From: JAVKSL01 sp039583695
GTDB lineage: Bacteria > Actinomycetota > Acidimicrobiia > Acidimicrobiales > JAJPHD01
Assembly (NCBI GenBank): GCA_039583695.1
Contig: JAVKSL010000056.1
Location: 1 to 18,592 of the forward strand
Length of the DNA stretch: 18,592 nt
Direction of reading: 5' to 3'
Below, in pieces: positions 1-5,849 of the stretch. Position 1 is the first letter of the stretch, and each line of letters begins with the position of its first letter. Made by a program: the position numbers and the translations under genes. The notes under the pieces were generated by a model that did not search any database, had not been told where the DNA came from, and was given only the letters and a program-made list of their open reading frames with translations.

Positions 1-85
1 GCCCCCCGGCCCGAGCACCGCCGCGGGTCCAGCGCTGCCCCCCGGCCCGAGCGCCGCCGCTGGTCCAGCGCTGCCCCCCGGCCCG
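1..85 (-). repeat. 36-bp in-frame tandem repeat within pheT
   Basis: Two nearly identical 36-bp units occupy 1-36 and 37-72, followed by a 13-bp partial third copy at 73-85. Each encodes the 12-residue unit GPGGSAGPAA(A/V)L. The array reaches the window edge, so the full copy number cannot be seen. The unit length is a multiple of three, so copy changes would keep pheT in frame. Confidence 0.9.
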
Positions 86-540
86 CCACCCGCCAGCCCG
101 GCCACGGGGTCCAACACCAGCAAGCCTTCCGAGTCCTCGGACAAGCCCAGCTCACTGCCCGAGCACAGCATCCCGTGCGACTCCACCCCGCGCATCCGGC
201 GTTTGCCCACCGCCATTCCCCCAGGAAGCACCGTCCCGACCGTTGCCAAAGGCACCAGGTCCCCCACCTCGAAGTTCGCTGCCCCGCAGACCACCTCGAC
301 CGCCCCCAGCGACCCGGCGTCCACGACCACCCGGCGAATCCGCTCCGCCCCGGGAATGGCGGCGATCTCGACCACCCTGCACACCACCACCCCGTCGAGC
401 CCCGCCGGAAAGAGCGAGATCCCCTCCACCACCATCCCGAGGTCGTCCATGACCTGGCCCAGCGCGGCGACCGACCCGGGATCCGAAGCCCGGGCCCCGA
501 ACGACGCAAACTCGCACAGCCAGCTCAGCACCACCCTCAC
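1..540 (-). CDS. pheT: Phenylalanyl-tRNA synthetase beta subunit, N-terminal part (cut by window edge)
   Basis: This is the first 180 codons of the beta chain of the alpha2-beta2 synthetase that charges tRNA-Phe in the cytoplasm. The N-terminus reads MRVVLSWLCEF, as expected for PheT. It continues into the EMAPII/OB-fold tRNA-binding region (about residues 40-150), with VVCGAANFEVGDLVPLATVG and GVESHGMLCSGSELGLSED as recognisable family motifs. I chose the GTG at 540-538, which lies 13 nt after the pheS stop and has G-rich SD-like sequence in the gap. The pheS-pheT pair is the usual arrangement. Past residue 150 the reading frame enters a Gly/Pro/Ala-rich tandem repeat that the family normally lacks at this point, and it runs off the window. 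The B3/B4, B5 and anticodon-binding domains are not visible here. Confidence 0.95.
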   Translation of the reverse strand, partial: MRVVLSWLCEFASFGARASDPGSVAALGQVMDDLGMVVEGISLFPAGLDGVVVCRVVEIAAIPGAERIRRVVVDAGSLGAVEVVCGAANFEVGDLVPLATVGTVLPGGMAVGKRRMRGVESHGMLCSGSELGLSEDSEGLLVLDPVAGLAGGGPGGSAGPAAALGPGGSAGPAAVLGPGG

Positions 541-553
541 TACCCCCGCCCCC

Positions 554-1591
554 TCAGAACTGCCGCAGAAATCTGATGTCGTTCTCTTGCAGCACCCGCA
601 TGTCCGCCAGACCGTGGCGCATCTGCGCTAGCCGGTCGATCCCGAAGCCAAAGGCGAACCCGGACCACTCCTCGGCGTCGATCCCCACGTTGGCGAACAC
701 GGCCGGGTCCACCATCCCGCATCCCCCCAGCTCGACCCACCCGGTGTCCGAGCAGGTCCGGCAGCCCTCCCCGGCACAGATCGTGCAGGTGACCTCCAGC
801 TCGGCGGACGGCTCGGTGAACGGAAACGACCCGGGGCGCAGCCGCGAGTGGATCGCAGGCCCGAAATACGCACCGATGAAGGCCTCGATCGTCCCGGCCA
901 GGTCCCCAAAGGTGACCCCCCGATCCACGACCAGCGCCTCGATCTGGTGGAACTCCGGTCGATGCCGGGCATCCGCCGTCTCGCGCCGGTAGACCCGCCC
1001 GGGCATGACCACGTATATGGGCAGCTCGTGGGTCTGCATCACCCTTATCTGCATTGGGGAGGTGTGGGTGCGCAGCAGCACCGACTCCGGCTCCCCCAAC
1101 CGCAGGTAGAAGCTGTCCTGTGCCGACCTGGCGGGGTGCGCCGGCGGGTAGTTGAGCGCTTGGAAGTTGTTCCAGTCGGTCTCCACCTCCGGCCCCTCGG
1201 CCACGGTGAACCCCATGCCCACGAAGGTGTCCTCGAGCTCGTCCCGGGTCTGGGTGACCAGGTGGTAGTGCCCGGGCAGCGGACCGCTCAGCACCGAGGT
1301 CAGGTCCAAGCGCTCAGCCTCCATCCGGGCCGCCAGCTCGACAGCCGCCAGTTCGGACCGGCGCAACGCCAGCGCGCCGGTCAGGCGGGCCCGCGCCGCA
1401 TTGAGGGCGGCCCCTGCCGCGGGGCGATCCTCCGGCGCCAGGGAGCCCAGCCCGCGCTGCGCCACCGCCAGCGGCGACTGCCTTCCGAAGATCTCGGCCT
1501 CCACGGCTCCCAGCTCATCCAGGGTCGTGGCCTCGGCCACCCGCTCGAAGGTCCCAGCCTCCAACGCCTCCAGATCAGGCAACCCGATCAA
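554..1591 (-). CDS. pheS: Phenylalanyl-tRNA synthetase alpha subunit
   Basis: Catalytic alpha chain of PheRS (class II aaRS), 345 aa, a normal length for the family. The N-terminal ~90 residues form the tRNA-binding coiled coil. Then come the catalytic signatures GPEVETDWNNFQALN, HTSPMQIRVM (about 176-185), motif 2 around PGRVYRRETADARHRPEFHQ, and motif 3 GFAFGFGIDRLAQM with the C-terminal ENDIRFLRQF. A Cys cluster (CTICAGEGCRTC, about residues 269-280) precedes the conserved GCGMVDP; this cluster is common in bacterial PheS and may bind metal. I favour the TTG at 1591-1589. It overlaps the TGA of the upstream kinase (TTGA), has GGA about 9 nt upstream, and gives family length. The longer in-frame reading back to 1702 would lie inside the kinase gene. 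Translation is probably coupled to the kinase. Confidence 0.97.
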   Translation of the reverse strand: MIGLPDLEALEAGTFERVAEATTLDELGAVEAEIFGRQSPLAVAQRGLGSLAPEDRPAAGAALNAARARLTGALALRRSELAAVELAARMEAERLDLTSVLSGPLPGHYHLVTQTRDELEDTFVGMGFTVAEGPEVETDWNNFQALNYPPAHPARSAQDSFYLRLGEPESVLLRTHTSPMQIRVMQTHELPIYVVMPGRVYRRETADARHRPEFHQIEALVVDRGVTFGDLAGTIEAFIGAYFGPAIHSRLRPGSFPFTEPSAELEVTCTICAGEGCRTCSDTGWVELGGCGMVDPAVFANVGIDAEEWSGFAFGFGIDRLAQMRHGLADMRVLQENDIRFLRQF

Positions 1592-2643
1592 TGCGATCGT
1601 TCCATCACTGGCAGGGTGAAGCGAAACTCTGCTCCGCCCCCTGGCAGGTTGGTGACCCCCAGGCGGCCTCCGTGGGCCTCCACCAGGCCCCTGCTGATCC
1701 ACAAGCCCAGACCTGAGCCACTCGGGCGGCCCTCAGCCCGGCGGAAGAACTTGTCGAACACCTGAGCCAGGTCCTCGGCCTGGATCCCATCCCCCGAGTC
1801 CCGCACCGCTACCGCGACCTCAGTCCCATCCGCCTCGCCCACCACCTCCAGCCCGGTGAGCGAGCCATACTTGCAGGCGTTCTCGACCAGGTTGGTAAGC
1901 ACCTGCACCACCTTGTCCGGATCGGCCCAGGCCATCGGGAACGGGCTCGGAAACTTCACGGTCGCCTCCAGGCCGGCGTGCTCCATGCGAACCTTGTCCA
2001 GGACGCTCGCCGCAAGCTCGGCCAGATCGACCGCCTGGCGCCGCAGTACCAGGCGCCCCGACTCCAGACGGCTGATGTCCAGGAGCTCGGTGATCAGCCG
2101 GGTCACCCGGTCCGCGTCGTGGTTCACCTGCTCCAGCATCATCTTGGCCTGCTCTGAGCTGAGACGGTCCCATCGGTTGAGCAGCAGGCTGGTGTAACCC
2201 TTCACCGACGTCAGCGGCGAGCGCAACTCGTGGCTGACCGTCGAGACGATCTCGATGCCCGAGGCCAGGCGGTGCAGGCGCCGGTGAGCATCGCGGGCTA
2301 CGATCGTGGCACCGGTGAGGCGGGCCCGGGCGTCCCGCTGGTAAGCCCCGGTGACCAGGGTGGCGACATCGCGCCCGTCGGCCCGACGTAGCTTCACCTG
2401 CTGCTCGGGGATCAGGCGCACCGACCGCAGCGCGGAGCTGGCGTGCCACCCCGACGCCCACAGCTCGCGACCGTCCTCGCCACGAGGATGCAGCAGGGCG
2501 GCGCAGTCCGCACCCACCAGGGCCGAAGCTGGATAGCCAGTCAACGCAGTGGCCGCGAAGTTGGTCCCCAGCACCACCCCGTCCGCGTCGAGCACCAGCA
2601 CCGCGTCCGGCAGTAAGTCCAGCTGGCCCAGAGGGCCGCTCAC
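1588..2643 (-). CDS. PAS-domain sensor histidine kinase inside the translation operon
   Basis: A 351-aa soluble histidine kinase with no predicted membrane segment. Residues about 5-100 look like a PAS sensor fold (LLPDAVLVLDADGVVLGTN, then TGYPASALVG). The HisKA dimerisation/phosphoacceptor region carries the H-box VSTVSHELRSPLTSVKG with His138. The HATPase domain has the N box NLVENACKYG (Asn255), G1 DSGDGI (282-287) and G2 SGLGLWISRG (310-319). All catalytic signatures look intact. The GTG at 2643-2641 overlaps the trmH stop (GTGA), and the kinase stop overlaps the pheS start, so the gene is translationally linked on both sides. No response regulator is encoded nearby, so its partner is unknown. 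I recall a similar kinase between a TrmH gene and pheS in Streptomyces but could not check this here. Confidence 0.93.
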   Translation of the reverse strand: MSGPLGQLDLLPDAVLVLDADGVVLGTNFAATALTGYPASALVGADCAALLHPRGEDGRELWASGWHASSALRSVRLIPEQQVKLRRADGRDVATLVTGAYQRDARARLTGATIVARDAHRRLHRLASGIEIVSTVSHELRSPLTSVKGYTSLLLNRWDRLSSEQAKMMLEQVNHDADRVTRLITELLDISRLESGRLVLRRQAVDLAELAASVLDKVRMEHAGLEATVKFPSPFPMAWADPDKVVQVLTNLVENACKYGSLTGLEVVGEADGTEVAVAVRDSGDGIQAEDLAQVFDKFFRRAEGRPSGSGLGLWISRGLVEAHGGRLGVTNLPGGGAEFRFTLPVMERSH

Positions 2644-3458
2644 CGTGGCGCCCTCTCGGGAGGGTCCGAGCGCTGGCGAGCCGCCTCGAAGCACAGCAAT
2701 GCCGCAGCCACTCCCACGTTCAGCGACTCGGCCCGCCCCCGCATCGGGATCGTGACCTCCTCGTCGATGGCCGTGCGCAGCTCTGGCGCCAGGCCTGACG
2801 CCTCGTTGCCGAGCACCAGGGCAACCGGATCGACAAGGTTGGCCTGGGTGTACGGCGTCCCCCCTCTGGCGACCGCGGCCAGACATCTCATCCCCCAGCT
2901 CCTTATTGTGCTCGACACCTCGACTGCCTCGCCTCCGGTCACAAGCCTTAGGTGGAACAGTGCCCCCGCTGACGCCCGAACCGTCTTGGGGTTGTACAGA
3001 TCAACTGAGCCGTCGCAGAAGACTACCCCGTCCGCCCCCGCCGCCTCGGCGCTGCGCAGCACCGTGCCGGCGTTGCCCGGATCCCGCACCCCGGCGCAGA
3101 CAACCACCAGGCTCGCCCGGCACAGCGCTACCAGCTCAACGTCCACGAACGGGGCAACGGCGAGCACGGCCTGGGGGGTGACCGTACCCGCCACCCGCTC
3201 CATCACCCCGTCAGCGAGGTTGCGCACCCGGATTCCAGAGGAATATGCCCGGTGCAGCACGGCCTCCGTGCCCACTCCAGACCACGCCTCCGGCGCCGCG
3301 AATATCGCCTCCAGGCTGACGCCGGCGTCCAAGGCCACCGAGATGAGCTTGGCCCCCTCGACCACGAATGCCCTCTCGGCCTGGCGGAAGCTGCGGCTGC
3401 GCACCAGGCGCCTGACTCTCTGAACCCTTCCGTGGCGCCACCCCAGCAGTGGCTCCAC
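2640..3458 (-). CDS. TrmH/SpoU-family RNA 2'-O-ribose methyltransferase
   Basis: A SPOUT-class, SAM-dependent 2'-O-methyltransferase of 272 aa, the usual size. The N-terminal ~100 residues form the substrate-binding domain (AERAFVVEGAKLI). The knotted C-terminal domain shows motif 1 DPGNAGTVLRSAEAAGADGV (126-145), motif 2 LVLGNEASGL (214-223) and motif 3 IPMRGRAESLNVGVAAAL (237-254). It begins at a GTG 2 nt after the rplT stop and ends overlapping the kinase start, so it is an internal operon member. Its place downstream of infC-rpmI-rplT suggests a 23S rRNA target, as for TsnR/RlmB-like enzymes, but the sequence does not tell rRNA from tRNA specificity. Confidence 0.95.
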   Translation of the reverse strand: MEPLLGWRHGRVQRVRRLVRSRSFRQAERAFVVEGAKLISVALDAGVSLEAIFAAPEAWSGVGTEAVLHRAYSSGIRVRNLADGVMERVAGTVTPQAVLAVAPFVDVELVALCRASLVVVCAGVRDPGNAGTVLRSAEAAGADGVVFCDGSVDLYNPKTVRASAGALFHLRLVTGGEAVEVSSTIRSWGMRCLAAVARGGTPYTQANLVDPVALVLGNEASGLAPELRTAIDEEVTIPMRGRAESLNVGVAAALLCFEAARQRSDPPERAPR

Positions 3459-3460
3459 CC

Positions 3461-4219
3461 TCAGCCGGTGGCGCCGGCCACCGGCCCGCCGTCCCCGACC
3501 GCCGGGTCAGGGGCGGCATTGTCGGGCGCATCGTCCTCGGCCGCCCGACCCGCGGGGGCCTCGATCACCTCGGTCTCCACCTCCGTGACCGACGCAGCCA
3601 CCGCTCCGGCCACCTCGTCGGCAACGGCTTCGAGCACCGCTTCGACCCCGGCCTCGGCCACCGCTCCAGCCACCTCGCCGGCCACCTCGTCGGCAACGGC
3701 TTCGGCCTCGGCCACCGCTCCGGCCACCGCTCCGGCCACCGCTCCGGCCACCGCTCCGGCCACCTCGTCGGCAACGGCTTCGAGCACCGCTTCGGCCTCG
3801 GCCACCGCGCCGGCCACCTCGTCGGCAACGGCTTCAACCTCGGCCCCGGCGGGCGGGGCCTGAGGAACGGGCGTGCCGCCGGCGACCCTCACCAGCTCGG
3901 CAAAGGCGGCGGGGTCCCGGACCGCGATGTCGGCCAGGATCTTGCGGTCCACAGCCACCTCGGCAACCCTCAGGCCGGCAATGAACCGGCTGTAGCTCAT
4001 CCCGTGAATCCGGGTGGCCGCGTTGATCCGGGTGATCCAAAGCTTGCGAAAATCTCCCTTGCGCGCCCGGCGATCCCGGTACGCGTACTGCATCGAGTGC
4101 ATCAACTGCTCGTTCGCAGCCCGATAGCTACGGCTCTTGTTGCCGTAGTAACCCTGTGCTGCCTCGAGCACCGCCCGGCGATGCTTCTTTCCGTGGACTG
4201 CGCGCTTTACCCTTGCCAT
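3461..4219 (-). CDS. rplT: 50S ribosomal protein L20 with long acidic/alanine-rich C-terminal repeat extension
   Basis: Residues 1 to about 113 are canonical L20, which binds 23S rRNA early in 50S assembly. Features are MARVKRAVHGKKHRRAVLEA, GYYGNKSRSYRAANEQLMHS, YAYRDRRARKGDFRKLWI and INAATRIHGMSYSRFI. The strong SD AAAGGAG lies 6 nt before the ATG at 4219. A usual L20 is about 115-125 aa; this one has 252. The extra ~139 residues contain four copies of EAVADEVAG (starting about 129, 147, 173, 197), a run of GAVA units, and an acidic tail (AAEDDAPDNAAPDPA). The extension has one Arg and no Lys, so it is unlikely to bind rRNA like the core. Its frame is continuous with the core, and the stop lies 2 nt before trmH. 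Confidence 0.97.
   Translation of the reverse strand: MARVKRAVHGKKHRRAVLEAAQGYYGNKSRSYRAANEQLMHSMQYAYRDRRARKGDFRKLWITRINAATRIHGMSYSRFIAGLRVAEVAVDRKILADIAVRDPAAFAELVRVAGGTPVPQAPPAGAEVEAVADEVAGAVAEAEAVLEAVADEVAGAVAGAVAGAVAGAVAEAEAVADEVAGEVAGAVAEAGVEAVLEAVADEVAGAVAASVTEVETEVIEAPAGRAAEDDAPDNAAPDPAVGDGGPVAGATG
3593..3835 (-). repeat. Nested tandem repeats encoding the L20 C-terminal extension
   Basis: On the plus strand this region is built from a 12-bp unit (ctccggccaccg type, at least four tandem copies near 3716-3765) nested in longer repeats containing cacctcgtcggcaacggctt. On the coding strand these give GAVA units and EAVADEVAG blocks. Repeat lengths are multiples of three. All six frames look open here because of the repeat composition. 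Confidence 0.9.
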
Positions 4220-4249
4220 GCGGGGCTCCTTTTGGGCTGTGGGACCGGA

Positions 4250-4444
4250 CTAGATGCCGAGCAGGCGCCGGGCCTGGCGGCGGTCGCCCTTGGACAGGTC
4301 AACCTCCCGGCCCAGCCGGCGAGTACGGGTGCTCGACTTTTTCTCCAGCAGGTGCGAACGGAATGCCTTGCGGCGCCGGATGCGTCCGGTGCCCGTCACC
4401 TTGAAGCGCTTGGCTGCGCCCTTGTCAGTCTTCATCTTCGGCAT
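4250..4444 (-). CDS. rpmI: 50S ribosomal protein L35
   Basis: A 64-aa basic protein with the typical L35 start MPKMKTDKGAAKRFKVTGTG, then RRRKAFRSHLLEKKS and the C-terminal DRRQARRLLGI. Its length is normal for the family. The ATG at 4444 has a strong SD (GAGGAGG) about 9-10 nt upstream and lies inside the last 20 nt of infC in another frame, so translation is probably coupled. rplT follows after 30 nt. infC-rpmI-rplT is the classical gene order. Confidence 0.98.
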   Translation of the reverse strand: MPKMKTDKGAAKRFKVTGTGRIRRRKAFRSHLLEKKSSTRTRRLGREVDLSKGDRRQARRLLGI

Positions 4445-5099
4445 CGTTCGCCCCCTCCTCGGTGGCGGTCTCCTCGACTACAACCTGCTCATTACCTGGC
4501 GGTGATCCATTGGCAGAAGCCGCCACCTGCTCACGGTGCTTGTGGTCCTCGCGAGACGCCGAGGCCTGCTGGGCCCGCCGGTCTGGGGCAAGCACCATGG
4601 TCATGTTGCGCCCGTCCAGACGGGGGATCGCCTCGATCTTGGCGTTGCCATCCATCTGCTCGGCGATACGGTCCAAGATGGCCTTGCCCAGCTCCTGGTG
4701 GTACACCTCCCGGCCTCTGAACATGATGGTGATCTTGACCTTGTGGCCCTCGGCAAGGAATCGGGCCACCTGGCGGGTCTTGGTGTCGAAGTCGGCAGTA
4801 CCGATCTTGGGACGGTACTTCATCTCCTTGACCGCGACGTTGGTGGTCTTGCGCCTGGACTCCTTGGCCCGCTGAGCAGCCTCGAACTTGAACCTCCCGT
4901 AGTCCATGATCCGACACACCGGCGGCGAGGCCTGGGGAGCTACCTCGACCAGGTCCAAATCCAGCTCACGGGCCGCGTGCAGGGCCTCAGGCAAGGCCTT
5001 GATGCCCAGCTGGGCTCCCTCGGGACCAACCAGGCGGACCTCACGTGCCCGGATGCGCTCGTTGATCCTGGGCTCGTTGGTAGTAGGCACGGTGGGTAT
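4425..5099 (-). CDS. infC: Translation initiation factor IF-3, probable AUA start
   Basis: IF-3 binds the 30S subunit, keeps the subunits apart and proofreads the start codon and initiator tRNA. The N-terminal domain is recognisable from RINERIRAREVRLVGPEG and LDLVEVAPQASPPVCRIMDY; the C-domain from KEMKYRPKIGTADFDTK, VKITIMFRGRE and DGRNMTMVLAP. A ~50-residue low-complexity tail ends in TATEEGANDAEDED. The first conventional start is GTG 5090, but AGGAG at 5109-5113 is 18 nt from it and exactly 9 nt from an in-frame ATA at 5099-5097. An in-frame TGA at 5108-5106 rules out starts further upstream. I chose ATA (224 aa) because rare infC starts such as AUU in E. coli are known and used for autoregulation by IF-3. 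If GTG is used the protein has 221 aa. Confidence 0.96.
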   Translation of the reverse strand: MPTVPTTNEPRINERIRAREVRLVGPEGAQLGIKALPEALHAARELDLDLVEVAPQASPPVCRIMDYGRFKFEAAQRAKESRRKTTNVAVKEMKYRPKIGTADFDTKTRQVARFLAEGHKVKITIMFRGREVYHQELGKAILDRIAEQMDGNAKIEAIPRLDGRNMTMVLAPDRRAQQASASREDHKHREQVAASANGSPPGNEQVVVEETATEEGANDAEDED

Positions 5100-5108
5100 G
5101 CGGCATCA

Positions 5109-5113
5109 CTCCT
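5109..5113 (-). promoter_or_regulatory. Shine-Dalgarno that decides the infC start
   Basis: AGGAG on the minus strand, 9 nt before ATA 5099-5097 and 18 nt before GTG 5090-5088. The spacing fits the non-canonical ATA and not the GTG. It is only 2 nt from an out-of-frame ATG at 5106, too close to serve it well. Confidence 0.6.
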
Positions 5114-5236
5114 GTCATGGGCGGGAGCGACGCCGTTCGCTGTGCGACCGGTGACCCGAACGCGCCTCCAAAGCTGCGGAGCGGCCGGGTGGGGGTATCC
5201 AGTGAGGAGGCCCCGCTTCCCTCTTCGATTGTGCGC

Positions 5237-5245
5237 CTAGACTAG
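5237..5245. promoter_or_regulatory. Palindromic CTAGACTAG, candidate back-to-back -10 elements
   Basis: This sits in the 152-bp divergent gap between infC and the DUF1844-like gene. It contains TAGACT on the plus strand (5238-5243) and TAGTCT on the minus strand (5244-5239), both TAnnnT. The plus-strand element is 8 nt from the GTG at 5252, which has no SD, so a leaderless transcript is plausible. The minus-strand element would give infC a leader of about 130 nt. I see no convincing -35 on either side. A bulged GC stem (arms near 5177-5187 and 5209-5216) may form in that leader. Confidence 0.35.
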
Positions 5246-5251
5246 CAGGAC

Positions 5252-5656
5252 GTGAGCACTCTTTGGACACCCGGCGGCGAGCACCGCGTCGCACCAGCCA
5301 CCCCAACCGGCCCGTCGGCCCCGGTGACCGACCGCCCCGCGCCTGGCGCGGAGCCCATCTCCGACGAGCTGACCGAGGCCGAGATGGCCCTGATCAAAGA
5401 GCAGCTGCTCAACACGCCGATCGAGATGCAAGTGGCCAACCACGCGGTCGGCCTTTACGAGCTGGCCGCCTTCCAACTCTCCCTCGACGAGCCCCGGCTG
5501 GCCGAGGCGAGCGTCTGCCTCGACGGCCTGGCTGGGATGCTGGACGCGCTGGCCGGGCGCCTGGGGCCCTACGAGGCCCAGCTGCGGAGTCAGCTGACCC
5601 AGATCCGGCTGTACTTCGTGAGCCTCAGCGAGGCGGCCCGTGGGGCACCCCAGTGA
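5252..5656 (+). CDS. Small DUF1844-like protein of unknown function
   Basis: A 134-aa protein divergent from infC. The first ~35 residues are a Pro/Ala-rich, probably disordered segment after MSTLWTPGGEHRV. The rest is helical: LTEAEMALIKEQLLNTP, then a conserved-looking block from about 60 to 128 (QVANHAVGLYELAAFQLS, EASVCLDGLAGMLDAL, LRSQLTQIRLYFVSLSE). The order of helices, the small LG/EP-type turn and the terminal LRxxYV-like motif resemble DUF1844, which I believe lies beside infC in other actinobacteria; the assignment is by eye. There is no signal peptide, membrane segment or Cys cluster. The GTG start has no SD and a possible -10 box just upstream. Its last 32 nt overlap the convergent cold-shock-like gene. 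Confidence 0.8.
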   Translation: MSTLWTPGGEHRVAPATPTGPSAPVTDRPAPGAEPISDELTEAEMALIKEQLLNTPIEMQVANHAVGLYELAAFQLSLDEPRLAEASVCLDGLAGMLDALAGRLGPYEAQLRSQLTQIRLYFVSLSEAARGAPQ

Positions 5657-5849
5657 GGTTCGTGGCCCACAGGCGAGCGCCCGGACCAGGGCATATTTCG
5701 TAGCAGACGCTCGCGTCCACCTCGATCGAGCGCGACCCGTCGGCTATCGCAGTGCAGTGGAAGGGGGTCTGGGTTCCCTGCTCGTCTTCCACCGTGCCCA
5801 GGCCGCGCTCGAAGTCGAACCTGGCCACGCGGCCCCGGTGGATCGTCAA
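5625..5849 (-). CDS. Cold-shock-domain-like small protein
   Basis: 74 aa, the size of a single cold-shock domain. RGRVARFDFERGLGTVED matches the CSD beta1-beta2/RNP1 region (normally GxVKWFNxxKGFGFI), and TPFHCTAIADGSRSI matches the RNP2 region (VFVHFSAIxxxGxRxL). Several RNP aromatics are replaced (the Phe after GLG is missing; His-Cys replaces His-Phe), so nucleic-acid binding may be altered. The TTG at 5849 overlaps the hisG stop (TTGA), making it the last gene of the rib-his operon and coupled to hisG. Its 3' end overlaps the convergent DUF1844-like gene by 32 nt. It may be a divergent OB-fold protein rather than a true Csp. Confidence 0.75.
   Translation of the reverse strand: MTIHRGRVARFDFERGLGTVEDEQGTQTPFHCTAIADGSRSIEVDASVCYEICPGPGARLWATNLTGVPHGPPR

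Noticed and set aside
1592..1702. Longer N-terminus for PheS
   Set aside because: It would lie entirely within the kinase gene and exceed the family length; TTG 1591 overlapping the kinase stop fits better.
2644..2886. Longer N-terminus for the histidine kinase
   Set aside because: The extra 81 residues are Arg/Gly/Pro-rich antifamily sequence lying over trmH in another frame; GTG 2643 gives a proper PAS start.
3449..4720. Long plus-strand and alternative minus-strand frames through the L20 repeat (Thr/Ala/Pro, Arg/Trp/Pro or His/Gly-rich)
   Set aside because: All are shadows of the repeat array; only the frame continuous with the L20 core has a family match and SD.
5041..5106. Small upstream ORF of 21 codons (ATG at 5106) overlapping the infC start
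   Set aside because: The AGGAG lies only 2 nt before this ATG, too close, while spacing to the infC ATA is ideal; kept only as a possibility for translational control.
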